Below the pieces are notes generated by a model. The model was not told the DNA's origin. It worked only from the letters and a program-made list of their open reading frames with translations, and ran no database searches. Below are positions 15,252 through 24,075 of a stretch of DNA of 31,084 nt, one piece after another. The number at the start of each line of letters is the position of its first letter. Position 1 is the stretch's first letter. The DNA is from JADJQU01 sp035490315 (lineage in GTDB: Bacteria > Planctomycetota > UBA1135 > GCA-002686595): the NCBI GenBank assembly GCA_035490315.1, contig DATHET010000279.1, positions 1 to 31,084 on the forward strand. The letters run 5' to 3'. The position numbers and the translations under genes are program-made.

Positions 15252-16534
15252 GTCCCTCTGCGATCACCGTCGAGGGGCTCGGAAAAATGTACCGGCTGGG
15301 AGCTACCCAGCGTCGGACAGAGACGTTCCAGGAGCTGATCAAGAGTCTCGTGCTTGCCCCGGTTCGAAAACTCCACCGCATGGGGGAGCAGATTCCCGAG
15401 CAGGAGGAATTCTGGGCGCTGCAAGACATTTCCTTCGAAGTCGGCCAAGGAGATGTGATCGGCATCATCGGCCGAAACGGGGCGGGAAAGAGCACGCTTC
15501 TCAAGGTGCTCAGCCGAATCGTGGAGCCCACACGAGGGCAAGTACTTCTTCGGGGCAGGGTGGCGTCGCTGCTCGAGGTCGGCACTGGCTTCCATCCCGA
15601 ATTGACGGGCCGCGAGAACATTTATCTCAACGGTTCGATCCTCGGGATGAAGCGACGCGAAATCGAATCCAAATTCGACGAGATCGTGTCATTCGCCGAG
15701 GTCGAGAAATTCCTCGACACACCGGTAAAGCGCTATTCCTCGGGCATGTACGTGCGTCTCGCTTTCGCGGTGGCAGCGCACCTCGAGCCAGAGATCCTGA
15801 TCGTCGACGAAGTACTGGCGGTCGGCGACGCCGAGTTTCAGAAGAAATGCCTCGGCAAGATGCGAGAAGTCGCGCAGGGGGGAAGCGGTCGAACCGTGGT
15901 GTTCGTGAGCCACAACATGGCGGCGGTTCATGCGCTCTGCAAAACGGCTCTCATGCTGCAGAAGGGAAGGCTGGTAGCGATCGGGCCTGTCGGTGACATC
16001 GTGCAACGCTATCTGGCAGCCAGTGTCGAAGGAGAGCGGAATTCGATCGAAGCGAAGCGGCCGATGGGCGCGCCGGTCTGGTTCCGTAGGGCCGAAGTGT
16101 TCTCGGCGGAGGCGGTGGGTCGCCCAATCCGCATGGGTGACGAGCTGACCTTACGCATCCACTTCGGCGCCGACCCGGCGATCCGCATGCCGCGTTTCGG
16201 CTGGGTGCTGTCCGATTCTTTGGGGACACGACTCGTCGGGGCGAACAACAGATACCAGGCGGACGCGCCGTTGGAGCGCCCGGCACGGGCGGGCATCATC
16301 TCGTGTCGGCTCGGCATGGTTCCGCTGATGCCAGGGCGATATCAGATTTCGCTCTGGATCGGGAATGATGCGGCGGATAGCCACATCCTTCTCGACTCGC
16401 TTCAATTCGAGGTCGTTGCGCACGATCTCTGGGGGCAAGCGAAGACTCCGCCTCTGGGCTCATCCGCGTTGTGGTGGCCCGCCACATTCGAGATCGAGCA
16501 CGATACTCAGACTGCGCCTGCGCTTGGAGGATGA
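15248..16534 (+). CDS. wzt: Wzt-type ABC transporter ATPase with C-terminal carbohydrate-binding domain
   Basis: A 428-residue protein. The ATPase part (6-255) has Walker A GRNGAGKST (75-83), the signature YSSGM (163-167), Walker B ILIVDE (183-188) and the switch His222. The second part (about 270-415) is a Wzt C-terminal domain. In characterised homologues this beta-sandwich binds the capped non-reducing end of the polymer before export. It drives export through the Wzm-like permease. The start is GTG at 15248, fixed by the 4-bp overlap with the permease stop. The methyltransferase at 28755 is a candidate to make a terminal cap, but this is only inference. Confidence 0.95.
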   Translation: MSPSAITVEGLGKMYRLGATQRRTETFQELIKSLVLAPVRKLHRMGEQIPEQEEFWALQDISFEVGQGDVIGIIGRNGAGKSTLLKVLSRIVEPTRGQVLLRGRVASLLEVGTGFHPELTGRENIYLNGSILGMKRREIESKFDEIVSFAEVEKFLDTPVKRYSSGMYVRLAFAVAAHLEPEILIVDEVLAVGDAEFQKKCLGKMREVAQGGSGRTVVFVSHNMAAVHALCKTALMLQKGRLVAIGPVGDIVQRYLAASVEGERNSIEAKRPMGAPVWFRRAEVFSAEAVGRPIRMGDELTLRIHFGADPAIRMPRFGWVLSDSLGTRLVGANNRYQADAPLERPARAGIISCRLGMVPLMPGRYQISLWIGNDAADSHILLDSLQFEVVAHDLWGQAKTPPLGSSALWWPATFEIEHDTQTAPALGG

Positions 16535-16595
16535 GCATGGCGAGCAGCCGATCCCAGCTCGGATTCATCTCGCCCCTGCGCGTCTCATCGCCGTC

Positions 16596-17507
16596 GTGAC
16601 TAGCACGATTTCGGTGTTGATGCCGGTGTACAACGCTGAGCGCTATGTCGCTCGGGCAGTCGAGAGCATTCTGGCGCAGACCTTTCGAGACTTCGAATTC
16701 CTGATCACGGACGATGGCTCGACGGACACCTCGTTGTCGATCCTGCGCAGCTTCGAGGCACGAGACGATCGCATCCGCATCATCAGCCGGCCTAACACCG
16801 GGTACGTCATCGCGCTGAATGAGATGCTTGCCAAGGCTCAAGGTGAGTTCATCGCTCGCATGGATGCAGACGACATCGCACGAGGGGACCGGTTCGCTTT
16901 GCAGATGGCCGCGTTGCGCGTGGACCCATCCCTGGTGGCGGTCGGATCCTCCGTAACAGTCATCGATCCCGATGGATTCCCGCTGATGACGATTCCCAAG
17001 CCCATCGACCACGAGGCCATCGATGCCTGGCACCTGACCATCGGGGGCGGCGCGGCGATTTGCCATCCAACAGTCCTGATCCGGGCTTCGGCTCTCGACA
17101 AGATCGGGTCGTACCGGACGGAGTACTGGCCTGCCGAGGATGCCGATCTCTTCCTTCGCCTGGCTGAGGTTGGTCGCCTGGCGAATCTTCCTCAGGAACT
17201 GCTCTCCTACCGTTTCCACGTGGAGAGCGTGGGCCACCTGCATGGTGCGCGTCAACGCGATGCGGTGTACCGGGCAGCGGTGTCGGCAGCGGAACGACGA
17301 GGTCTCCCTCCTCCGAAGGATCGGGTCTATTCCTCCGCGGAGGAAGCACCTCAGACGCTTGCCGACAACCTCCGCAAGTGGGCTTGGTGGGCGCTACAAA
17401 ATGGCCATGTCGAAACTGCGCGCAGACATGCGAGAGGCGCCCTCAGGGCAGAACCGCTCAGCCTGAAATCGTGGCACGTGGCGCTGTGTGCCGCGCGAGG
17501 TCGATAG
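16596..17507 (+). CDS. Family 2 glycosyltransferase
   Basis: A 303-residue GT-A enzyme: ISVLMPVYNAERYV (5-18), LITDDGSTDTS (36-46), and the metal-binding RMDADDIA (88-95). A later TEYWPAEDADLFLRL matches the ED acceptor-site motif of GT2 enzymes. The open frame starts as far back as 16365, but that part overlaps the wzt gene and has no GT similarity. The best start is the GTG at 16596, a few residues before the first beta strand. There is no clear ribosome binding site. It lies 61 bp after wzt on the same strand, and a convergent gene ends 19 bp further on. Confidence 0.85.
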   Translation: MTSTISVLMPVYNAERYVARAVESILAQTFRDFEFLITDDGSTDTSLSILRSFEARDDRIRIISRPNTGYVIALNEMLAKAQGEFIARMDADDIARGDRFALQMAALRVDPSLVAVGSSVTVIDPDGFPLMTIPKPIDHEAIDAWHLTIGGGAAICHPTVLIRASALDKIGSYRTEYWPAEDADLFLRLAEVGRLANLPQELLSYRFHVESVGHLHGARQRDAVYRAAVSAAERRGLPPPKDRVYSSAEEAPQTLADNLRKWAWWALQNGHVETARRHARGALRAEPLSLKSWHVALCAARGR

Positions 17508-17526
17508 AACCAGGGCGTGGACCAGT

Positions 17527-18363
17527 TCATGCGCTGCGACGGGACTTTTGCTTCATCCTCAACACTGCCTTGAGCCAACGCTTGGCGCCCTCCAGAGCGT
17601 CGTGAAGTGTCCTGCGAATCCCCGTTCGCCGGTCGCTGCCCGATAGTTTCCATTCATCGTGCCCGATGAAGCAGAAGGGGAAGTCCGTCACCTTCGAGAT
17701 TCGATAGCCCTTTGCGACGATCAGTCTGGAAGTCGCGACTTCCGTCCAGACGGCTTCCTGGTAGGAGGGGCCGAAGAACGGAAACCCTCCAATTTCCTCG
17801 AGAATACGGCGACTCGTGAATAAGACCAGCGACGGAAGGTGCGTCCCAAGAGAACCCGAGTCGATGCCGTGTTTTTCAAGCGTGGAGAGGAAGAGATCGA
17901 TCGACTTTGCTTCCTTGCCGGTCGCGGGATCGACACTCATGCCGTTGTAACTGGCAAGGAATTCCCAAGACATGTTCGAGGATCTCTCGAGCTCACCAAG
18001 AAGCCCGACACCCGGATCTCGGTCCATTCTGTGCTCGAACTCGTAAACCCAATCCGCGAGCTTGAGATGGCAGTCGTCCTGGAGAAACAGGTAATACTCG
18101 TATCCCGGCGCGTTCCTCCAACCAAAATCCCACGCTCCGAGATTGTAGTGGGTGTTCTCCCGCGCCAGGACCCTTGGATTCAGGACTGCGAACCGAGACG
18201 GCAAGGAAAGGGGATGCTGCTCTCCGCCATTGCATACGACGACCACGTGGAACGGGCTGCCCGCCTCGTACTTGAGCATTTGGTCGAGAAGCCTGTGCAG
18301 TTTCTTGACATGCCTGCCGCTCCAGTACGAGACGACCACGCAGGTCCTGGGTTGTATCTCCAT
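17527..18363 (-). CDS. Putative GT-A-like glycosyltransferase
   Basis: A 278-residue protein. The N-terminus VVVSYWSGRHVKKLHRLL resembles a Rossmann-like GT-A start. A central part reads ENTHYNLGAWDFGWR (69-83) followed by YYLFLQDDCHL (90-100), where Asp96 and Asp97 fit the DxD-type metal site. Further on is SLVLFTSRRILEEIGGF, similar to GT2-like acceptor regions. I cannot assign a named family with certainty. It ends close to the convergent GT2 gene and is the last gene of the minus-strand unit that includes a GT4 and a polymerase/ligase. The charged C-terminus (RMKQKSRRSA) may hold it near the membrane. ATG at 18361-18363. Confidence 0.75.
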   Translation of the reverse strand: MEIQPRTCVVVSYWSGRHVKKLHRLLDQMLKYEAGSPFHVVVVCNGGEQHPLSLPSRFAVLNPRVLARENTHYNLGAWDFGWRNAPGYEYYLFLQDDCHLKLADWVYEFEHRMDRDPGVGLLGELERSSNMSWEFLASYNGMSVDPATGKEAKSIDLFLSTLEKHGIDSGSLGTHLPSLVLFTSRRILEEIGGFPFFGPSYQEAVWTEVATSRLIVAKGYRISKVTDFPFCFIGHDEWKLSGSDRRTGIRRTLHDALEGAKRWLKAVLRMKQKSRRSA

Positions 18364-18449
18364 CTTCTAGCTCGAGCGCGAGCGGACCACCTCTCCAAGT
18401 CCAAGGCGCGCGCCTTGGCGATCGGATCGTTGAAATCCGTGTGCCGTGC

Positions 18450-19694
18450 TCATCCACGTCCTTTCGCGCAAACTCGAGCATAGAACGCGCCCGTCTGCCG
18501 TCCCACGACCGTCGGGGCATATCGCTCGGCTGCATCCCGAGCGCCGTGCTTGCCCAGGCGTTGCGCGAGTTGAGGATCTCGGAAAATTCTGAGGACTTGA
18601 CGCGCGAGTCCGGTCGAGTCCCCGTCCTTGAAGAGCAGGCCATTCTCTTCGTCCACCACGATCTCTGGAATGCCGCCCACGTCCGAGGCCACCAGCGGGC
18701 AGCCGAAACTGAGGGCCTCCAACGCCGTCATCGAGAAACTCTCGAATCGAGATGCCACGATCGTGACCAGCGCCTTTCGCCGCAACTCACCGATGCTCGA
18801 TTGCGGTTGCTGGCCCAGTTGATGCACGCGCGCGATCTGCGCAGGGGACAAGCGGTCGCTGAGATACTCCGCGAGCGATCGAGTACGGCCAGCTCCATCC
18901 ACGACACCGCGATCCATCCCCACGAAAATGAGCTCGGCTTCGGGCCGCTCTTCCGCGATCTGCTTGAAAGCGTCGATCACAATGTCGCCGCCCTTCAGGC
19001 GATCGAATCTTCCCACGAACAGGATCGATCGTTTGTCGCAGGAGTCATAGGTCCATCCGGAACCAGGCTCCGGTATCGCCGTAGGGTTGGGAATGACCTC
19101 GGCATCCGGCAAGTCGATGCCGTAATGCTCGCGCACTTGCTGCAGGCAGTGTCTCGAGGGTGAGGACACGCCATCTGCGGCCTTGATCGCCCGTCCCTCG
19201 GCGTGCTCGCGTCGGATGCAATTGGCATCGCGGGTCAGTCCCATTGCCGGGGCGACGGCCAGCCACGGACCGTGCAGACGAACGACGATAGGCAGAGAGC
19301 TTCTCCGGCGCAGATGCCATGCAGTGCCGAGCGACTCCTCCATTTCCAGGAGATCGAGATGGGTGTCTCGCAGCGTGTGGCGAAGGGCCGCCGCGAGACG
19401 TCGCCCGCGCCACCAGGGGTCGATCCGTCTTCGAGTGAACGACTCGTACAACCTGCACGCGGCTCCGATGAACGGGGAAGGCCCAAATTTCCGAACATCG
19501 ACGACGTCGCTCCCCACGGACTCACCCGGATTGGGCGTGAACACGCGAGACTCGATGCCAACCGCCGACAGCCCGGCGCGAAGCCCGACGACATAGGTCA
19601 CGACTCCGTTGGGCGAACCACCCGGAGGCCAGGCCGGTGTGACGATGGCTACTCGCCTGACAGCGGTGCCGGGATTCTGGTTATCGGGACGCAT
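18450..19694 (-). CDS. Family 4 glycosyltransferase
   Basis: A 414-residue GT-B enzyme. The N-terminal domain starts VRRVAIVTPAWPPGGSPNGV, the glycine-rich acceptor loop. The C-terminal domain begins near ILFVGRFDRLKGGD (224-237) and has the E-x7-E element in FESFSMTALEAL (Glu318, Glu326), followed by GCPLVASDVGGIPE (331-344). These are retaining enzymes using nucleotide sugars. The donor cannot be predicted. It lies between the polymerase-like gene (93 bp upstream) and the GT-A-like gene (86 bp downstream), probably one transcript. ATG at 19692-19694. Confidence 0.92.
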   Translation of the reverse strand: MRPDNQNPGTAVRRVAIVTPAWPPGGSPNGVVTYVVGLRAGLSAVGIESRVFTPNPGESVGSDVVDVRKFGPSPFIGAACRLYESFTRRRIDPWWRGRRLAAALRHTLRDTHLDLLEMEESLGTAWHLRRRSSLPIVVRLHGPWLAVAPAMGLTRDANCIRREHAEGRAIKAADGVSSPSRHCLQQVREHYGIDLPDAEVIPNPTAIPEPGSGWTYDSCDKRSILFVGRFDRLKGGDIVIDAFKQIAEERPEAELIFVGMDRGVVDGAGRTRSLAEYLSDRLSPAQIARVHQLGQQPQSSIGELRRKALVTIVASRFESFSMTALEALSFGCPLVASDVGGIPEIVVDEENGLLFKDGDSTGLARQVLRIFRDPQLAQRLGKHGARDAAERYAPTVVGRQTGAFYARVCAKGRG

Positions 19695-19787
19695 AGGAGA
19701 CGCAGGTTATCGGCCGCCAGCGCGACAAGGCCACAGTGCGGCTCGATTGCCGATGTTCGCGAGTGAGCTCGAACTGAGAGCCTCGAC

Positions 19788-21197
19788 TCATACGAGGCGC
19801 AGCGAAGTTGCAGTCGCCGCAGGCTTCTCGGAACGATTCTGTAGTTGGCTTCCCTTGCGACCGGAAGTCCGGCGCGGTTGGCGCTCGTTGTGAAGCACGG
19901 AGCATAGGCCTCCTGCAATCAAGTAGTAGATGGGGCTGGGCATTGCGTTGGCCAGGCAGTCGATCGAGTGCAATGCGAGGACAACGGCGCCGAGCTGCAG
20001 GATTGCGTTCTGCGGATCCGTCCAAGCAGTTCGGGATGAATAACGCGTGACTATGAGCCAGGCCGGGACCAGCAAAATGCCGAGCCATGAGATCAGACCC
20101 ACGAGTCCATCGGTGCCGAATGTGATGACCCACTGACCGTCCGTGACGGATCGGTCCCGCCCTTCCTCGTCGTACACACGATTTCTGCCCCAGCCGCCCC
20201 AACCGAAAGTCGGTTGCTCGAGTGCCTTCGCGACGAGAATGTCCTCGTTGGCCATCCGATAGTCGAGGGACGCGGAGCGACGCGCGCTGACGTTTTCCGC
20301 GATGAACTCCACCAGCGCTCTGCCGTTCCACATCCCCGTCGTCCTGGTGATCGCGTAGAGAGGCGCCAGCGCCATCAAGGCGATCAAGAACGCGCGCGTC
20401 TGAAACCGGTGGCCCAAGTACAGCACGCAAACGCCGGCAAACGTCAGAGTCACTCCCCCCAGGGACTTACCCATCAAGGTGGCGACCAGGGCGATCACCG
20501 CCAGCTGGGTCATGGTGAACATGCCAACCCTCGCGAGCCTGCGCCGGTACAGCATCCACCACCCGAACAGGAAACCCATTCCCATCAGCGGAGTGAGCTC
20601 CAGGGCCGACTGCAGGAACACGGTGGGCTTCCACTTCAGCGGACCGTAGAAGCCGACGTTCTCCCATCCGACTCGGCCCGGAATCCCATAGATCCACTGG
20701 TGCAACTGGGGCGCGAGTCGGGACTCGAGCAGGCATAGCGGGGTGTAGCAGACGACTCCCATCAGCAGCACACGCCCGATGACCATCAACGATGCGCGAT
20801 CGACACAGATCATCCGTCCGATGGCGTAGGGTGCGCCCCAGATGAACGTCTGCCGAACCGCGCGCGAAACTCCGTCGTAGAGGCCGAGGTGGTTGCTCAG
20901 CGACGACGCGATCGGTGCCAGGCAAAGCACGATCACCGGCAGATCGAACCAGCGCAGCTTGACCGGCGGGTACGATCCCAATCGCGCCAACCAGGTGGCG
21001 AGCAGGATGCTGAACGCGAGCATCGACTCCTTGTCCATCGTCGGGAGACCGACGTACGTGACTCGGAGCAACGGCATGGCCAGCCACCCGCCGATGAGCG
21101 CGATAGCCACGACGCGAGTCGAGCCGCGGTACGTCAGGATCATCACGGCCGCGAGCAGCGGGATCGCGAAGAGCGCGACGTAGGCGATGGCAATCAT
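19788..21197 (-). CDS. O-antigen ligase/polymerase-like (Wzy/WaaL) membrane protein
   Basis: A 469-residue protein with about eleven hydrophobic segments from residue 1 to about 435 and a basic, disordered C-terminal tail. A large extracytoplasmic loop lies between late helices and contains SARRSASLDYRMANEDILVAKAL followed by PTFGWGGWGRNR. Such an R-x-x-W/GxG pattern in the big loop is typical of the PF04932 Wzy_C group. Members polymerise lipid-linked repeat units or ligate glycan to an acceptor in the periplasm. Sequence alone does not separate polymerase from ligase. It follows the dioxygenase gene by about 110 bp on the same strand. Confidence 0.8.
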   Translation of the reverse strand: MIAIAYVALFAIPLLAAVMILTYRGSTRVVAIALIGGWLAMPLLRVTYVGLPTMDKESMLAFSILLATWLARLGSYPPVKLRWFDLPVIVLCLAPIASSLSNHLGLYDGVSRAVRQTFIWGAPYAIGRMICVDRASLMVIGRVLLMGVVCYTPLCLLESRLAPQLHQWIYGIPGRVGWENVGFYGPLKWKPTVFLQSALELTPLMGMGFLFGWWMLYRRRLARVGMFTMTQLAVIALVATLMGKSLGGVTLTFAGVCVLYLGHRFQTRAFLIALMALAPLYAITRTTGMWNGRALVEFIAENVSARRSASLDYRMANEDILVAKALEQPTFGWGGWGRNRVYDEEGRDRSVTDGQWVITFGTDGLVGLISWLGILLVPAWLIVTRYSSRTAWTDPQNAILQLGAVVLALHSIDCLANAMPSPIYYLIAGGLCSVLHNERQPRRTSGRKGSQLQNRSEKPAATATSLRLV

Positions 21198-21309
21198 CGG
21201 GGCAGCCGGGGGTTGGGCAGCGGATGCACCGCGGGCCGGGTGGCCAGCTTCCGTTCACAACCGTCGCGGTTGTGGGGACCTTGTGCGCGCGGCCTGCGTC
21301 GGAGCGCGC

Positions 21310-22116
21310 TCAGGGGCCGATGATCCGCTTGGCGGACTGCTTCAGCGTGCGCATCGAACTCTTCCATCCCTTTCCGAAGCGCTCGAGAGGCATCACGACC
21401 CAACCTTTCACGCGTTCGTTCGGGCGTGCCCGGAAGACCGTGTCGTGCGTCGTCCCATTCCATGACGTCGGCGCTTCGGCGGTGTAGTAGTAGCCCGCGA
21501 AGGACTTGCGCGTCGTGTTGGGGGGACATGTGACCGCCTCGACTCCGTGGAAACTGATCTCGCTCGTCTCGAAGATCACGCAGCGATTCAGGATGGGCTC
21601 GAGCGATTGATGACACACTTTCACTTCGGGATCCCAGAGCTCGACGCTGCCGCCCCATGCCCGATCCCAGACCGGATTGAGGTAGATCAGGATGTTGAGG
21701 CGTCTGTGGAGCTGCTTTTCTCGCAGGTAATTGAAATCGATGTGTACGTCCAGCCGTCCTCGCGGGCCGGTCTGGTGCATTCCGCCTCCGACCATCGACT
21801 CATCGGCCAGCAGGCCTGGAATCCCGGTGATGAAGGACAGCGCGTCCAGGAATTCCTGGGAGGCCAGGGCATCGTGCAGCCTGCGCACCGCGGGCGGGAA
21901 TTGCGCGCTGTCGGTGACCTGGACTTTCAGGTGCTCGTTGGCGCTCTCGAAGCCCTTGCCTAGCTTCGAAGCGGCCTCGTAGCTCGGATAGGAGGCGGCC
22001 ACCTCCCGTGCGAAATCCGGATCGAGGAAGTCGTCGATCTTGATGAACGGGAAGGGGCGCGCTGTCTTGAACTCGTGGCGCAGGCGTTCGAGGTCGAGCG
22101 GGCGGAGGGTACTCAT
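21310..22116 (-). CDS. 2-oxoglutarate/Fe(II)-dependent dioxygenase (prolyl-4-hydroxylase-like)
   Basis: A 268-residue protein with the double-stranded beta-helix landmarks of the 2OG-Fe(II) oxygenase superfamily. The metal ligands are LDVHIDFNY (His125, Asp127) and EISFHGVEAV (His190). The 2-oxoglutarate-binding arginine is in TTRKSFAGYYYT (Arg203). Such enzymes hydroxylate small molecules, glycans or protein side chains. The substrate here is unknown. It heads a minus-strand unit with a polymerase-like protein and two glycosyltransferases and faces the ComA-ComB gene across a 255-bp divergent region. The start is the ATG at 22116, preceded by CCAGGAACG. An ATG 15 nt upstream (22131) is the alternative. 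Confidence 0.85.
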   Translation of the reverse strand: MSTLRPLDLERLRHEFKTARPFPFIKIDDFLDPDFAREVAASYPSYEAASKLGKGFESANEHLKVQVTDSAQFPPAVRRLHDALASQEFLDALSFITGIPGLLADESMVGGGMHQTGPRGRLDVHIDFNYLREKQLHRRLNILIYLNPVWDRAWGGSVELWDPEVKVCHQSLEPILNRCVIFETSEISFHGVEAVTCPPNTTRKSFAGYYYTAEAPTSWNGTTHDTVFRARPNERVKGWVVMPLERFGKGWKSSMRTLKQSAKRIIGP

Positions 22117-22198
22117 CGTTCCTGGTTCCATGGCGGGTCGGCGCGGACCGAGCGGAGGTCCTCCGTGCGGCCAAAGCATACTCCGAGGGACTCGCGGG

Positions 22199-22210
22199 GG
22201 AGTCGACTCC
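22199..22210. promoter_or_regulatory. 12-bp palindrome in the divergent region before the ComA-ComB gene
   Basis: GGAGTCGACTCC is a perfect palindrome midway between the dioxygenase and the ComA-ComB fusion gene. A second inverted repeat, CGGAGG/CCTCCG (22153-22165), lies 34 bp away, nearer the dioxygenase. The pair could be a shared operator. There is no direct support beyond position and symmetry. Confidence 0.25.
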
Positions 22211-22371
22211 GCGGCGTGGTGCGCGGCTGCGGAGCAAGCTGCAGCTGGCGCGAGAGGCGTCCTGGGATGCACGAGCACGGGATCCGCCCTGTACGGGGCC
22301 TCGCGCTGGGAAAAATCGTCCCTGCGTCCCGACGAGCCCACCGAGTAGGATCAGGCAAGCGAGTGCTTCCC

Positions 22372-23889
22372 ATGCCTGCATTCCCACAGGCGCAACCGCT
22401 TTCCCAACGCCTCGCCGCGATGACTCCCCGGCATCCTTTCGAAGCAATCACCCATCCGCCCCTGCCTCCCAAGCCGCGCTCGGTGGCGCTCACGAGCGTC
22501 ATGGACAAGGGCACGGGTCCCGCCGAAGCCGCCGATCGCATCGCCACGGCGGGGGAATGGATCGACGTGGTCAAGCTCGGTTGGGCCACGGCGCGGTTGA
22601 TGCCGGCCGCGGCGCTGCGCCGGAAAGTCGAGGTCTACTCCGAGGCGGGAATACCCAGCTGCAGCGGGGGAACGTTCCTCGAGATCGCCTTCGCGCAGAA
22701 TCGCGTTCGCGAGTTCCTCGAGGGCGCGCGCGATCTGGGCCTGGCCATGGTCGAGGTCTCGAACGGCGTCCACCCGATGTCGGAGGAAGAGAAGCTCGGA
22801 CTGATCGCAGAGGCGCGCAAGCAGGGTCTGCGCGTGTGGAGCGAAGTCGGCAAGAAGGACCCGGAGGACGATGCCCGACTCAGCCTCGAGAACAGGGTCG
22901 ACGCGATCCTGCGCGAGCTCGACGCGGGCGCCGAGAAAGTCATCCTCGAGGCACGCGAGTCGGGAACGGTCGGTATCTACGATCGGACCGGCAAACCCGC
23001 CAGCGAGCTGATCCACCGCATCGTCGAGCGTGTCGGCCGGGACCGTTTGGTATTCGAGGCGCCGCACAAGGCGCAGCAGCTGTGGATGATCCGAACCTTC
23101 GGGCGCGACGTGAACCTGGGGAATGTCCCCTTCGAGGAGGCCTTGTCCCTGGCGACGCTTCGCACCGGCCTGCGCGGCGACACGTTCGCCGAGATGCAGC
23201 TCACCGGCCTCGAGGTATTTCTCGGGATGGGCGTTCACGGTGCGATCGAAGCCCGCCAACGCGGCGGCATCGTGGTCCTGATCGACGCCTTGCGAGCCAG
23301 CGCCACGATCGTCACGGCGCTGGAGAGCGGCATGGCCGCTGTGCGACCGGTCGCCAGCCCCGAAGAATGCGTCGGTGAAGTGACTTCCGGCGAACGCGGC
23401 GGGCGCAAGCTTCCGCACGTCAAGCACGGCAACAGTCCGACGGAGATCCTGGGTCAATCCTATGCCGGCAAGACCCTGGTGCTGACGACCACCAACGGAG
23501 TCGAGTGTCTGTTGAGTGCGGTGAGCGAGGCGACCATCGTGCTCGTCGGCACGACATTGAACCGCCGCGCCGTGGCCGCGGCGGCGACACGCCTGGCCCA
23601 GATGCATGGGCATCCGATCACCCTGCTGATGGCGGGTCGGAACAACCAGGATGCGATCGAGGATTCCCTCGCTGCCGGAGAGATCGTGCGCGCCATGCCT
23701 GGGGCGAGGGTGCACGGCGACCTGCCGCCTTTCGCGACGGCGCTCGAGGCCGACTTCTTCGCCAGCGATGCCGGAAGGAACCTCGTGGGGCTGGGCTATG
23801 CCGACGATGTCCGGTTTTGCGCGCAGCTCGATTGTTTCGAGACCGTGCCTGTTTTTCGTGAGGGGTTGCTGATCCCGCTGGAGGTCTGA
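22372..23889 (+). CDS. comA-comB: Fused phosphosulfolactate synthase (ComA) and 2-phosphosulfolactate phosphatase (ComB)
   Basis: A 505-residue two-domain enzyme. Residues 35-275 are ComA: VMDKG (43-47), VVKLGWATA (66-74), SGGTFLE (98-104), VEVSNG, SEVGKKDP (157-164), ELDAGAEKVILEARESG (182-198), FEAPHKAQQ (228-236) and TLRTGLRGDTF (262-272). These match the known archaeal and Bacillus enzymes through the whole length. Residues 280-505 are ComB: VVLIDALRASATIVTAL (301-317), KHGNSPTE (351-358), LTTTNGVE (371-378), and an MAGRNNQDAIEDSLAAGEI block (420-438). Known reactions are PEP plus sulfite to (R)-phosphosulfolactate, then dephosphorylation to 3-sulfolactate. In methanogens this starts coenzyme M synthesis, and in Bacillus it makes spore sulfolactate. 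Here it lies beside a ligase, a carrier protein and an acyltransferase in a glycan locus. The start ATG 22372 is likely; 22420 is an alternative. Confidence 0.9.
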   Translation: MPAFPQAQPLSQRLAAMTPRHPFEAITHPPLPPKPRSVALTSVMDKGTGPAEAADRIATAGEWIDVVKLGWATARLMPAAALRRKVEVYSEAGIPSCSGGTFLEIAFAQNRVREFLEGARDLGLAMVEVSNGVHPMSEEEKLGLIAEARKQGLRVWSEVGKKDPEDDARLSLENRVDAILRELDAGAEKVILEARESGTVGIYDRTGKPASELIHRIVERVGRDRLVFEAPHKAQQLWMIRTFGRDVNLGNVPFEEALSLATLRTGLRGDTFAEMQLTGLEVFLGMGVHGAIEARQRGGIVVLIDALRASATIVTALESGMAAVRPVASPEECVGEVTSGERGGRKLPHVKHGNSPTEILGQSYAGKTLVLTTTNGVECLLSAVSEATIVLVGTTLNRRAVAAAATRLAQMHGHPITLLMAGRNNQDAIEDSLAAGEIVRAMPGARVHGDLPPFATALEADFFASDAGRNLVGLGYADDVRFCAQLDCFETVPVFREGLLIPLEV

Positions 23890-24075
23890 GCCTGCCTGGC
23901 GGCGCAAACGTCCCAGGGCACGCGACTTTATCTCCATGCAAACCCGCGCTCCGACACCGATGCGAAAGCTCCTGCCTTGGAGTTGGAGGCGCAAGGTATC
24001 ATCGAGCCAAATGAGCTCCGGAGCCTGCGACGGATTGCCGAAGGCGCGCCGCGAGGCAGGGGGCCAGGTGCTGCG

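Noticed and set aside
16365..16595. An N-terminal extension of the GT2 gene that overlaps wzt
   Set aside because: The extension is in a shadow frame of wzt and has no similarity to glycosyltransferase N-termini. The GT-A fold begins just after the GTG at 16596.
19780..19798. GCCTCG/CGAGGC hairpin at the end of the polymerase-like gene
   Set aside because: It overlaps the stop codon, has a 6-bp stem and lacks a T-run, so chance is likely in this base composition.
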